Positions 35,045 to 43,997 of a stretch of DNA of 64,000 nucleotides are shown in pieces. Made by a program: the position numbers and the translations under genes. This DNA is from Microbispora rosea (GTDB lineage: Bacteria; Actinomycetota; Actinomycetes; Streptosporangiales; Streptosporangiaceae). Under the pieces are notes generated by a model. It searched no databases. It worked only from the letters and a program-made list of their open reading frames with translations, and was not told the origin of the DNA. How positions within the stretch are numbered: the stretch's first letter is position 1; each line of letters opens with the position of its first letter. The stretch covers positions 217,227 through 281,226 of the forward strand of contig NZ_FTNI01000008.1 of NCBI RefSeq assembly GCF_900156315.1, read 5' to 3'.

Positions 35045-36439
35045 GTGGTTCCGTCGAAGGCGCTCGCCGACGCGGAGCGCAAGCCGTACTGGCTGGATCG
35101 GCCGATCGCGCCCGAGCCGCTGCCCCCGCTGACGGGAGACGCCACGGCGGACCTGGCGGTGGTCGGCGGCGGGTTCACCGGCCTGTGGACCGCGCTGATG
35201 GCCAAGGAGCGCGACCCCTCGCTCGACGTGGTCCTCCTGGAGGGCCGCGCGGTCGGGTGGGCCGCCTCCGGCCGCAACGGCGGGTTCTGTGCCGCGAGCC
35301 TGACCCACGGGCTCGGCAACGGGCAGGACCGCTGGCCGGCGGAGATCGCGACGCTGGAACGGCTCGGCCGGGAGAACCTCGACGAGATCGAGGCGACCCT
35401 CGCCCGCCATGGCGTCGACTGCTCCTTCGAACGGACCGGCGAGCTGCGGGTGGCCACCGAGGAGTGGCAGCTCGCCGGGCTGGACGACGAGGTGGGCGGG
35501 GCGGCCTCGCTCGGCCTCCGGCTGGAGCGGCTCGACCGCGAGCAGGTGCGGGCCGAGGTGGACTCGCCGACGTACCTCGGCGGCGTGTGGGACCGCGACG
35601 GCGTCGCCATGGTCGACCCGGCGCGGCTGGCGTGGGGGCTGCGCGACGTCTGCGTGCGGCTCGGCGTGCGCGTCTTCGAGCACACGCCGGTGCGCTCCCT
35701 GCACGACGACGGCGTCGCGCTCGAACTGGAGACGCCGAAGGGGCGGGTCAGGGCCGGGCGGGTGGCGCTCGGCACCGGCGCCTTCCCTCCGCTGCTGCGC
35801 CGGCTCAGGCACTTCCTCGTGCCGGTGTACGACTACGCGCTGATGACCGAGCCGGTGCCGGACGCCCTGCTGGCGGAGATCGGCTGGCGGAACCGCCAGG
35901 GCATCGGCGACTCGGCCAACCGGTTCCACTACTACCGCCTGACCGACGACAACCGGATCCTGTGGGGCGGCTACGACGCCGTCTATCACAACGGCGGCCT
36001 GGTCAGGCAGGAGTACGACCAGCGCGACGCCACATTCGAGAAGCTCGCCACGCACTTCTTCGAGACGTTCCCGCAGCTCCACGGCCTGCGCTTCACGCAC
36101 AGGTGGGGCGGGGTCATCGACACCTGCAGCCGGTTCAGCGCCTTCTTCGGCACCGCGTACGGCTCACGCCTCGCCTACGCCGCCGGATACACCGGCCTCG
36201 GCGTGGGCGCCACCCGCTTCGGGGGCAACGTCATGCTCGACCTGCTGCAGGGCCGGGTGACCGAGCGTACGGACCTGCGCATGGTGCGGCAGAAGCCGGT
36301 GCCCTTCCCGCCGGAGCCGGTGCGGTCGGGCGTCATCCAGCTCACCCGCTGGGCCATCGCCCGGGCCGACGAGCACGAGGGCCGCCGCAACGCCTGGCTG
36401 CGCACCCTCGACGCCTTCGGCGTCGGCTTCGACTCCTGA
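35045..36439 (+). CDS. FAD-dependent amine oxidoreductase (PuuB-like)
   Basis: 464 residues from GTG 35045, 12 bp after potC. It is a DAO-fold protein with the dinucleotide motif VVGGGFTGLWTALMAKE, FAD loop GWAASGRNGGFCAAS and C-terminal GYTGLGVGATRFGGNVMLDLL. The family includes gamma-glutamylputrescine oxidase (PuuB) and other amine or amino acid oxidases. As last gene of the polyamine operon it probably oxidises putrescine or a derivative to the aminoaldehyde used by the dehydrogenase. No glutamylputrescine synthetase gene is nearby, so direct putrescine oxidation is possible. Confidence 0.85.
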   Translation: MVPSKALADAERKPYWLDRPIAPEPLPPLTGDATADLAVVGGGFTGLWTALMAKERDPSLDVVLLEGRAVGWAASGRNGGFCAASLTHGLGNGQDRWPAEIATLERLGRENLDEIEATLARHGVDCSFERTGELRVATEEWQLAGLDDEVGGAASLGLRLERLDREQVRAEVDSPTYLGGVWDRDGVAMVDPARLAWGLRDVCVRLGVRVFEHTPVRSLHDDGVALELETPKGRVRAGRVALGTGAFPPLLRRLRHFLVPVYDYALMTEPVPDALLAEIGWRNRQGIGDSANRFHYYRLTDDNRILWGGYDAVYHNGGLVRQEYDQRDATFEKLATHFFETFPQLHGLRFTHRWGGVIDTCSRFSAFFGTAYGSRLAYAAGYTGLGVGATRFGGNVMLDLLQGRVTERTDLRMVRQKPVPFPPEPVRSGVIQLTRWAIARADEHEGRRNAWLRTLDAFGVGFDS

Positions 36440-36518
36440 CGGGGAAGGCCGTCTCGCCGCCCCGGCGGCCGGGTTTCCGTTCACATCAGGTTTGCGGGGC
36501 GCTCCGTACGTTTCCCGC

Positions 36519-38231
36519 ATGCGTAGATTCTTGGCGGGAACGACCGTCATCGCCCTGCTCACGGCGGCGTGCGCCGCCGGGCCCGGGCGGCCGGCGCGGA
36601 CGTCTGGGGCGCCCGCGTGCGACCCCCGGATGGACGCCGCGTTCACGGCCTGGGCCGCCGCCGGGTTCAGCGGGTCGATCGCGATACTCAAAGACGGCGC
36701 GTTCGAGTGCCGTGCCGCCTACGGGATGGCCGATGCCGCCGCTCGCCGGCCGAACACGCCCGAAACGGTGTTCAGCATCGGGTCGGTGACCAAGGCGGTC
36801 ACCGCGGCCGCGATCCTCCGGCTCGCCGACGAGGGGAAACTGTCGCTCGACGACCGGGTGGGGAAGATCCTGCCGCGGCTGCGCGGGCCGGTGGCCGAGG
36901 CAAAGGTCAGGCAGCTCCTGCTGCACACCAGCGGGCTCAACGGCACGCACGGAGACGACTACGAACGGCTGTCGCCGGACGAGGCGCTGGCGGCGATCGG
37001 CAGGCTGAAGCTCGCCTTCCCGCCGGGGACCGGATACGTCTACTCCAACTCCGGATACACGCTGCTGGCCCTTGTCGTCGAGCACCTGTCGGGCCGGGGT
37101 TACCGCGGCTACCTGGGCTCGGCCGTCCTGCGGCTCCCTGGAGGGCGGGTGGCGGGCGGGTTCTGGGACGGGCGTCCGGCCGCGCCCGGCCCGAGAGCGG
37201 TCGGATACCTGGACGACGGGAGGCCGGGACACCAGGGCGGCTTCTCCGGGCCGTACTGGGGGCTGGAAGGCAACGGCGGGCTGGCGATGAGCACCCCGGA
37301 CCTGGCGTCGTGGACGCACGCGCTGTTCACCGGCCAGGTGGTCACGCCCGCGTCGGCCGCGCTCGCCGCCCGCCCGGGGTGGCCGCTCGGGGACGGAAGG
37401 TCGGAGACGCCCGGCTGGGTCGCCTACGACCCGTCGCTGTACGGCGAGCGGTTCCTGAGCGCCGCCGGCGGCGGCGGGGACGTCGGCCACAACACGGTCG
37501 TCGCCTGGGTCCCGGCCCAGCGGCGCGCCGTCGCCGTCGCGTCGAACACAGCGTCGAACACAGCGTCGAACACAGCGGGGATCACGGCCGAGGCGCTGCT
37601 GAAGGCGGTCGGGCCGGCGCTGCTGGCCGGCCGTCCGCTGCCCAGACCTCCGGCCGCCGCCCGCGGTGGCGACCTCGGCGCTATCGTCGGGACATATCGG
37701 CTCGACGGGGGAGGCAGGTTCCAGGTGGCCGCCGAAGGCGGGAAACTGACCGTTTCCGCGGCCGGAGCCGACGCGGTCCGCGCGCTGACGTCACCCGGCG
37801 AGGGCGGCACCGAGTCGGGCAGCACAGGGGCGGCGCTGCGCGCGCACGAACAGCGGGTGCTGGCGCTGCTGAACGGACAGACCCAGGAGGGCCGCAGGGA
37901 ACGGGCCTCCCTCGAAAAAGCCTTCGGCGCGGTTTCGGGCCTCTCCCTGGCCGGCACGATCACCCAGGGGGCCGACACCCGCACCTACATCGTGCTCACC
38001 ACCGGCAAGGGGCCGGTCCTGGGCTGGTACGCGGTCAACGACCAGGGCGGGGTGCAGGCCGCCGAGGTTCCGGCGAAGCCGCCGGCGCTGACGTTCGTGC
38101 CGTCGGGAGCCGGGCGGTTCCGCCCTGACGACCCCACCGGTGCGGGCCCGCACGTGGAGATCGCGTTCGAGGGCCGCCGGATGACCCTCACCGGCGCACG
38201 GGGCGCCGCCGTCGCCGAGCGGTCCGGCTGA
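36519..38231 (+). CDS. Lipoprotein serine hydrolase (beta-lactamase class C fold)
   Basis: 570 residues from ATG 36519. The signal sequence ends in lipobox LTAAC (C18). The catalytic domain has S89-V-T-K92 in FSIGSVTKAV, Y175-S-N177 in VYSNSGY, the HTSG loop and a C-terminal GHNTVV. These are PBP-like D-amino peptidases/esterases acting on the outer membrane face. Codons 37541-37576 are three tandem copies of a 12-bp unit encoding SNTA-type repeats. The ~180-residue C-terminal extension is beta-rich, as in Pab87-like peptidases. It precedes a two-component system by 7 bp. Confidence 0.8.
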   Translation: MRRFLAGTTVIALLTAACAAGPGRPARTSGAPACDPRMDAAFTAWAAAGFSGSIAILKDGAFECRAAYGMADAAARRPNTPETVFSIGSVTKAVTAAAILRLADEGKLSLDDRVGKILPRLRGPVAEAKVRQLLLHTSGLNGTHGDDYERLSPDEALAAIGRLKLAFPPGTGYVYSNSGYTLLALVVEHLSGRGYRGYLGSAVLRLPGGRVAGGFWDGRPAAPGPRAVGYLDDGRPGHQGGFSGPYWGLEGNGGLAMSTPDLASWTHALFTGQVVTPASAALAARPGWPLGDGRSETPGWVAYDPSLYGERFLSAAGGGGDVGHNTVVAWVPAQRRAVAVASNTASNTASNTAGITAEALLKAVGPALLAGRPLPRPPAAARGGDLGAIVGTYRLDGGGRFQVAAEGGKLTVSAAGADAVRALTSPGEGGTESGSTGAALRAHEQRVLALLNGQTQEGRRERASLEKAFGAVSGLSLAGTITQGADTRTYIVLTTGKGPVLGWYAVNDQGGVQAAEVPAKPPALTFVPSGAGRFRPDDPTGAGPHVEIAFEGRRMTLTGARGAAVAERSG

Positions 38232-38238
38232 CCCGGCC

Positions 38239-38907
38239 ATGCGCGTTCTCCTCGTCGAAGACGACCCCGAGTTGTCGGAACTGGTCGCGCTCGGCCTGCG
38301 CAACGAGTCCTACGCGGTGGACGTTGCGGCGACGTACAGGGAGGCCGAGGAGTCGCTGCGGGTCACCGCCTACGACGTGGCCTGCCTCGACCTCGGCCTG
38401 CCCGACGGCGACGGCCTGGACCTGCTGCGCCGGCTCGCCGGCGACCCCGGCCTGCGTCGTCCCCGGCGGACCCTCGTGATCACCGCCAGGGACGCGGTCG
38501 GCGACCGCGTCGCCGGGCTGGACGCCGGGGCCGACGACTACCTGGTCAAGCCGTTCCACTTCGCCGAACTGATGGCCCGGCTGCGGGCGCTGGGCCGCCG
38601 CGGCGACCAGTACGGTCCCCTGTTGCGGGTGGGCGACCTGGAGCTCGACCAGGCCGCCCACCGGGCCCGGCGCGCGGGGGCCGAGCTGGAGCTGACGTCA
38701 CGCGAGTTCGCCCTGTTGCGCTACTTCATGCACCACCCCGGGCGGGTGCTGTCGGCGGAGGACCTGCTGGAGCACGTATGGGACGCCAACGCGAACCCGT
38801 TCACCGCGTCGGTGCGGGTGATTCTCAGCCGGTTGCGCAGGAAGCTCGGCGATCCGCCTGTCATCACCACCGTCACCGCCGCCGGCTACCGCCTGGAGGG
38901 GGAGTGA
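38239..38907 (+). CDS. OmpR-family response regulator
   Basis: 222 residues. The receiver domain has the acidic pocket EDD (7-9), phospho-acceptor D51 (LDLGLPDGDG) and K104 (YLVKPFHF); the C-terminal winged helix has ELTSREFALLRYFMHHPG and VRVILSRLRRKLG. The stop overlaps the kinase GTG, so the pair is translated together. Confidence 0.93.
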   Translation: MRVLLVEDDPELSELVALGLRNESYAVDVAATYREAEESLRVTAYDVACLDLGLPDGDGLDLLRRLAGDPGLRRPRRTLVITARDAVGDRVAGLDAGADDYLVKPFHFAELMARLRALGRRGDQYGPLLRVGDLELDQAAHRARRAGAELELTSREFALLRYFMHHPGRVLSAEDLLEHVWDANANPFTASVRVILSRLRRKLGDPPVITTVTAAGYRLEGE

Positions 38908-39983
38908 GGCGGCACTGGCGCTCGCTGCGTGTCCGGCTGGCCGTGCTCGCCTTCCTGGGGTTCTATGTCCCTCCGCTGCTGTTGTTCGGCGTGGTCCTGG
39001 TGACCGACACCGAGACGACCGCGCAGGTGCTCGACGGGGCCGAGCAGGTGCGCAGCGCCTCGGCGCACCGCTCCCCGTGGATCTCCTGGACTCTCCTGGC
39101 GCTCGCCCCGGCCGCGGCCTCGGCGGCCTGGTGGTGGGCGGGCCGGGCTGTAGCTCCGATCAACCGGGTGCGGAAGGTCGCCCAGGACATCGGCGGCACC
39201 GATCTGAGCCGCCGGATCGGGCTCGATCACGGGCCGCCGGAGGTGCTGGCGCTGGCCGCGGAATTCGACGCGATGCTGGACCGGCTGGCGCTGGCCGCGG
39301 CGACCCAGCGGCGGCTGCTGGAGGAGACGAGCCATGAGCTGCGCAGCCCGCTGACCGTGCTGATGACCAACGCCGAGGTCCTGCTCGCCCATCCCCGGCC
39401 CAGTCTGGAGGTCTACCGCGACGGGCTGCTCCGCTCGCGGAGCGTCGCCACGCGGCTGCGGTCGATCATCGACGACCTGCTGACCGAGGCCCGCGGACGC
39501 GCCCGTACGCTCGACCGCCGCCCGGCCGACCTCATGGAGGTGGCGCGTGGCGTGCTCCGGCACGCCGAGATCCTGGCCGCGGGCAGGCTGATGACGCTGT
39601 CCCTGGAGGGCCCGCGGGAGGCCGTGTGCGGAGTCGACGAGGCCACGGTGACCCGCGCCGTCGCCAACCTCGTCGACAACGCCGTCCGCTACGGCCCCGA
39701 GGGCACGCCCGTGAGCGTGGAGGTCGGCCTCACACCGGAGCTGGCCGTGGTCACGGTCACCGACCGGGGGACGGGCATTCCCGAGGAGGAACGGGAGCGG
39801 GTGTTCGAGCGGTTCTGGCGCGGCCACCGCGACGTGCCGGGCACTGGTCTCGGCCTGCCCATCGCCCGGCAGATCGCCCGGGCCCACGGCGGCGACCTCA
39901 CCGTCACGTCCGGGACTCCCGCCGCTCCGGGCTGCGCCTTCCGGCTCACCCTGCGGCGCACTCGCGTGGACGCCGGCGGATGA
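38904..39983 (+). CDS. Sensor histidine kinase
   Basis: 359 residues from GTG 38904, with GGAGGGGGA upstream. There are two membrane helices (about 11-34 and 60-78) with only a ~25-residue extracellular loop, then HAMP (APINRVRKVAQDI), H-box H144 (ETSHELRSPLTVL), N-box NLVDNAVRYG and G-boxes DRGTGIPEEE and GTGLGLPIA. The tiny sensor loop suggests it senses membrane or envelope state rather than a large ligand. It pairs with the upstream regulator; the adjacent serine hydrolase may be a target. Confidence 0.9.
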   Translation: MRRHWRSLRVRLAVLAFLGFYVPPLLLFGVVLVTDTETTAQVLDGAEQVRSASAHRSPWISWTLLALAPAAASAAWWWAGRAVAPINRVRKVAQDIGGTDLSRRIGLDHGPPEVLALAAEFDAMLDRLALAAATQRRLLEETSHELRSPLTVLMTNAEVLLAHPRPSLEVYRDGLLRSRSVATRLRSIIDDLLTEARGRARTLDRRPADLMEVARGVLRHAEILAAGRLMTLSLEGPREAVCGVDEATVTRAVANLVDNAVRYGPEGTPVSVEVGLTPELAVVTVTDRGTGIPEEERERVFERFWRGHRDVPGTGLGLPIARQIARAHGGDLTVTSGTPAAPGCAFRLTLRRTRVDAGG

Positions 39984-40022
39984 GGCGGCCCGTGCGATCG
40001 CGGCCCGGTCCGCGCGCCGCGG

Positions 40023-40895
40023 TCAGGCGGTGAGCCAGCGAAGGGGGTTGTCGTTGGTGATGAGACGCAGGGTGTCGGCGTCCACGCCGGCCTCCCGCAG
40101 GGCGGGGAGGACCGTGGAGAACAGCCGGCCGTAGCCCTGCCCGCCGTAGCCGGACAGGTGCTCCCGCAGCCGTACGCCGCTGCTGAGCAGGACGCGCTCG
40201 GCGTGCCCGCCGTCGAGGAGGGTGAGGACGTCCTCGGCGTCGTCCACGCTCACGTACGCGCCGGTCTCGGCGATCTTGCGCTGGACCAGCGGGTCGCCCG
40301 CGCGGGCGGCCAGACGCCGGGCGGGGACGTTCTGCGAGAGCAGGAGTTCCAGCACTTCCAGGCCGCCCGCCGCCACGGGCAGGTCGGTGCGCAGCGAGGC
40401 GCGGGCGGCGGCGGTGACGGCCCGTTCCTCGGCGGGAGTGGGCGTCTCGTCCCACGCGGCGGCGACGATGACGCCCGGCCGCGCACCCGTCCCGTCGAGT
40501 CCGGCGCCGATCTCGTGCAGCAGGTCGGCGGTCAGGTCCTCCACGCCATAGCGGGTGACGGCCTCACCCGCGAACGGCTGCGCGGCGAAGCCGGTGGCGG
40601 CCACGATGAGGACCCGCGCGGCCATCGAGATCCGGGCGAGCGCCGCGGGGTCACGGGCCATCCCGATGCAGCTGTGCTCCACGACGAGCCCCAGCGCCTG
40701 CTCCCTGCCGAGGTGCTTGACCTCGGCCAGCACATATCGCTCCTCGTCCAGCCACCGATGGGGATCGGAGTCCACGCCGATCCCCCAGCGGGTGTCGGTG
40801 CGCAGGTGCTCGTACGGCAGCACGGGCCCGTCGATCTCGGAGACGGGGACGGCGCCCGTGACAGTCTGGATACGGGGAAAATATGCGCCGGACAT
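40023..40895 (-). CDS. Phosphotriesterase-family protein lacking most metal ligands
   Basis: 290 residues. The overall pattern is that of the PTE/amidohydrolase barrel: opening VPVSEIDGPVLPYEHL, LGLVVEHSCIGMARD, VAATGF, and the closing TVLPALREAGVDADTLRLITNDNPLRWL. The usual HEH pair is YEH (Y28, H30), the carbamylated Lys of GxIK is replaced (PGVIVAAAW), the PVxxH His is absent (LPVAAGG), the GH motif is missing (ARRLAARAGD) and the final Asp is Gly (LLSSGV). A catalytically dead relative, or an enzyme using other residues, is implied. It is alone, convergent with the kinase gene. Confidence 0.65.
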   Translation of the reverse strand: MSGAYFPRIQTVTGAVPVSEIDGPVLPYEHLRTDTRWGIGVDSDPHRWLDEERYVLAEVKHLGREQALGLVVEHSCIGMARDPAALARISMAARVLIVAATGFAAQPFAGEAVTRYGVEDLTADLLHEIGAGLDGTGARPGVIVAAAWDETPTPAEERAVTAAARASLRTDLPVAAGGLEVLELLLSQNVPARRLAARAGDPLVQRKIAETGAYVSVDDAEDVLTLLDGGHAERVLLSSGVRLREHLSGYGGQGYGRLFSTVLPALREAGVDADTLRLITNDNPLRWLTA

Positions 40896-40972
40896 GAACG
40901 GACATTAACCGATTTTTTGCCGAAAGAGCTCGCGAATCACATGATTCTTAACGTACGGCGGACCGGGCGGGG

Positions 40973-41698
40973 TCAGCTCATCGTCTTGCCGCCGTTGACC
41001 GCGAGCCGCTGCCCGGTGACGAACCGGGCGCCGGGGGAGGCGAGGAACGCCACCGTCTCTGCCACGTCCATCGGCACGCCCATGTGCCCCAGCGGGACGT
41101 CGCGCAGGTAGCCGGTGTAGTCCTCCGGGGGGACGTCCGCGTGCCGCTCCACCGGGATCCAGCCGGGCTCGACGGTGTTCACCGTGATCCCGTACGGCCC
41201 CAGCTCCCGGGCCCACGACCGGGTGAGCCCGTGCATCGCGGCCTTGGCGGCGACGTAGTGCCCGAACTCCGGGTTGCCGAGGTCGGCGACCTCGCTGCCC
41301 ACGTTGACGATCCGGCCGGAACGGGCCTCGCGCATGCCGGGCAGCACGGCCTGCAGGATCAGCAGCGGGGCCTTGACGAAGAAGCGGAGCTGGCCGAGGT
41401 GGTCCTCCCAGGTCTGCTTCTCCACCGGCATCAGCGGCTGTGGGCCGGTGGCGTTGTTGACGACCACGCCGACCTGCCCGAGCGCGGCCACTCCCTCCCG
41501 TACGGACTCCTCGTCCGTGACGTCGAACCGGGCCAGGCCGGCCGAGCCGCCTGCGGCGGTGATGCGGTCGACGACGGCGGAGGCCCCGGCCGTGTCGTTG
41601 GCGTAGTTGACGGCGACGTGCCAGCCGTCCGCGGCGAGCCGTTCGGCGATGACGGCGCCCAGACCTCGTGAGGCGCCGGTGACCAGTGCGGTACCCAT
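40973..41698 (-). CDS. Short-chain dehydrogenase/reductase (FabG-like)
   Basis: 241 residues from ATG 41698. Dinucleotide motif TGASRGLG (8-14), NNAT near 81-84 and catalytic S135, Y148 and K152 are present, with the closing VTGQRLAVNGGKTM. It is an NAD(P)-dependent oxidoreductase, probably 3-oxoacyl reductase-like. It is divergent from the NTF2-like gene by 44 bp. The substrate is unknown. Confidence 0.88.
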   Translation of the reverse strand: MGTALVTGASRGLGAVIAERLAADGWHVAVNYANDTAGASAVVDRITAAGGSAGLARFDVTDEESVREGVAALGQVGVVVNNATGPQPLMPVEKQTWEDHLGQLRFFVKAPLLILQAVLPGMREARSGRIVNVGSEVADLGNPEFGHYVAAKAAMHGLTRSWARELGPYGITVNTVEPGWIPVERHADVPPEDYTGYLRDVPLGHMGVPMDVAETVAFLASPGARFVTGQRLAVNGGKTMS

Positions 41699-41742
41699 GA
41701 CATGCGTGCCTATCACAGATCGCGTAGGGCAGGATGGGGCGC

Positions 41743-42204
41743 ATGGATGAGATCGCCGCTCTGGTGGACCGGGCCGAGATCGTGGACGTCGTCACGGCCG
41801 TCTTCGACACCGTGGACGCCAAGAACTGGCCGGTGTGCCGGGAGCTGTTCGACGACGAGGTGGACGCCGACTTCACCAGCCTCAACGGCGGGGAACCGGC
41901 CAGGATCAGCGCCGACGCCCTCGTGGACGGGTGGCGCACCGGCCTGCACGCCCGCAAGCAGAGCTTCCACACCGTGAGCAACTTCGCCGTGACGGTGGAC
42001 GGCGCCGAGGCGCACGTGACCACCAAGGGCTACTCCTACAACCTGCTCGACGCGGCGCTCGGCGGCGGCATGTTCGAGGTGTGGGGCGTCTACCGGCTCC
42101 GGCTCGTACGGCAGGCCGAGGGGTGGAAGGTGACGGCCTTCGCGTTCGACGCCCGGCACACCCGCGGCGACGAGGCGGTGCGCACGCACCGGCTGGACAG
42201 CTAA
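41743..42204 (+). CDS. SnoaL/NTF2-like protein
   Basis: 153 residues. Pattern of an NTF2-like cone: helix IVDVVTAVFDTVDAKNWPVCRELFDDEVDADFTS, then SFHTVSNFAVTVDGAEAHVTTKGYSY and WKVTAFAFD. SnoaL-like folds act as small hydrolases, isomerases or binding proteins; no catalytic assignment is possible. ATG 41743 is chosen over ATG 41734 because the latter sits on its own ribosome binding sequence. Confidence 0.75.
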   Translation: MDEIAALVDRAEIVDVVTAVFDTVDAKNWPVCRELFDDEVDADFTSLNGGEPARISADALVDGWRTGLHARKQSFHTVSNFAVTVDGAEAHVTTKGYSYNLLDAALGGGMFEVWGVYRLRLVRQAEGWKVTAFAFDARHTRGDEAVRTHRLDS

Positions 42205-42842
42205 CGGGTGATCGCCGGGACCTCGGTGTGCAGTCGCCGCAGGACCCGGCGGAACGCCCAGATGGACGCCACGAAGGCCAGCCCGGTGACGACGGCGACG
42301 GCGGCGGTGCGGATGATCAGGTAGTCGCCGATCGACTCGTGCAGCAGCAGCCAGATGCTCATGGCCGAGTTGGCCAGGAGGACGAACGCCCACAGCAGGG
42401 TGATCCGGGCGAAGAAGGTGCGGACGCGCTCGTGCCGCAGCACGAACGACGGCAGGTGGATGTAGTCGAGTGTGAGCCGCTGGACCAGCGGGCGGCGCAT
42501 CCGCACCGACGCCAGGAGCACCATGCTGATGCAGATCGTGCCGAGCTCCGGCTGGATGAAGTAGAGGACGGGGCTGCCGGTCCACAACCCGATCACGGTG
42601 CGGAAGGTGATCGCGATCGTCGCCATGATCATCGTCCCCGGCACCGGCTGACGCCGGATGATGCGCCACAGGACGCCCAGGTAGACCCACGACACCGCGG
42701 CCATCAGCGCGCCGCGCAGGCCGAGCACCGCGAGGGCCGCGTAGAAGACCACGAGGGGGGCCACCACGCCTTCGAGGAGCCTGGGCACCGCCTGCTTGAT
42801 CAGCGCGGTGAGCCGTGGCAAGGCGAAGGGTGTGTGATTCAT
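42201..42842 (-). CDS. VC0807-type integral membrane protein
   Basis: 213 residues from the ATG at 42842 (MNHTPFALPR). Five to six membrane helices (PLVVFYAALAVLGL, ALMAAVSWVYLGVLWRI, TMIMATIAITFRTVIGLW and others) and the RPLVQRLTLDYIHLP loop match a family of uncharacterised bacterial membrane proteins often labelled VC0807. The end overlaps the convergent NTF2-like gene by 4 bp. Function unknown. Confidence 0.65.
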   Translation of the reverse strand: MNHTPFALPRLTALIKQAVPRLLEGVVAPLVVFYAALAVLGLRGALMAAVSWVYLGVLWRIIRRQPVPGTMIMATIAITFRTVIGLWTGSPVLYFIQPELGTICISMVLLASVRMRRPLVQRLTLDYIHLPSFVLRHERVRTFFARITLLWAFVLLANSAMSIWLLLHESIGDYLIIRTAAVAVVTGLAFVASIWAFRRVLRRLHTEVPAITR

Positions 42843-43127
42843 GGCGACTCCAACGGGCCGGTGGGGGAGACCGACGCTGTAGTTGGGCAACGCGCCTACC
42901 CGGACATAGTGGGTGGAAACCCCCGGGCTGGGCGGCATCGTCGGTGGCTTACCGTACCTGACCGTCACGCCCGCGGGGGCCGAATGCGCGAACCGCCCCC
43001 GCGCCTCATAACGGTACGGCATACCTCTCGCAGGCGTCCCGGCGGATGGGAAACCCCTGGTCAGCGCTTTACCGGAGGCTGCTGAGCGCTTTACCCGGAG
43101 GGCGGTGGACGCGGGTTACGTTGAGGC

Positions 43128-43973
43128 ATGGACTCGGGTTTCGGCTACTTCGCAACGGATGATGCGGTTCGTCCTGATGTCTTGGCCCGGCTCGTCGAGC
43201 GGCGCGGCCACACGGCCCTGCTGTTCACCGAGCACACGCACATCCCGGTGCCGCCCGCCGGCCAGACGCCGAAGGACGAGTGGGGAGGCGAACTGCCCCG
43301 GCGCTACTGGCACAGCTACGACCCGTTCGTCGCCTCCATGGCCGCGGGCGCGGCGACGACCCGGCTGCGTGTGGGCACGGGCATCTGCCTGGTCCCCGAG
43401 CACGAGCCCCTCGGCCTGGCGAAGACGGTGGCGAGCGTGGACAACCTGACCGGCGGGCGGTTCGAGTTCGGCATCGGCGCCGGATGGAACCGCGAGGAAC
43501 TGCGCCACCACGGTGTCGACCCGGCCCGCCGCTTCGCCGTGATGCGGGAGCACGTGCGGGCGATGCAGGAGATCTGGACCCATGACGAGGCCGAGTTCCA
43601 CGGCGACTTCGTGTCCTTCGGCCCGGTCTGGTCGTGGCCCAAACCGGCGCAGAAGCCCTACCCGCCGGTCCTGGTGGGCGGCGCCGGGCCGCGTGTCTTC
43701 GACCGCGTGCTCTCCTACGGGGACGGGTGGCTCCCCAACTACGGCCCCGGAATCCTGGAGCGCGTCCCCGAACTGTTCCGGCGGGCCGAGGAGGCCGGCA
43801 GGGACGTCGAGGTCGTGATGCTGTCCGCACCGGCCGACCCCGGCGCCCTGGAGCAGTGCGAGAAGGCCGGGGTCGTCCGGGTCATGGCCTGGCTGCCGTC
43901 GGCCGGCTGGGACCGGATCCAGCGGGCGATGGACGCCTTCGAGAACGCCCTCGCCGACATGCGCGGCGAATGA
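43128..43973 (+). CDS. LLM-class (F420-type) oxidoreductase
   Basis: 281 residues, luciferase-like barrel: GYFATDDAVRP, TEHTHIPVP, LRVGTGICLVPEHEPLGLAKTVASVD, GRFEFGIGAGWNREEL and PVLVGGAGPRVFDRV. The spacing and TEHTHI motif are typical of actinobacterial F420-dependent oxidoreductases. The substrate is unknown. Just upstream, 43059-43099 holds a near-duplicate AGCGCTTTACC(C)GGAGG, which could be a control site. Confidence 0.85.
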   Translation: MDSGFGYFATDDAVRPDVLARLVERRGHTALLFTEHTHIPVPPAGQTPKDEWGGELPRRYWHSYDPFVASMAAGAATTRLRVGTGICLVPEHEPLGLAKTVASVDNLTGGRFEFGIGAGWNREELRHHGVDPARRFAVMREHVRAMQEIWTHDEAEFHGDFVSFGPVWSWPKPAQKPYPPVLVGGAGPRVFDRVLSYGDGWLPNYGPGILERVPELFRRAEEAGRDVEVVMLSAPADPGALEQCEKAGVVRVMAWLPSAGWDRIQRAMDAFENALADMRGE

Positions 43974-43997
43974 GCACGGCCGACGACGCGGGAAGCG

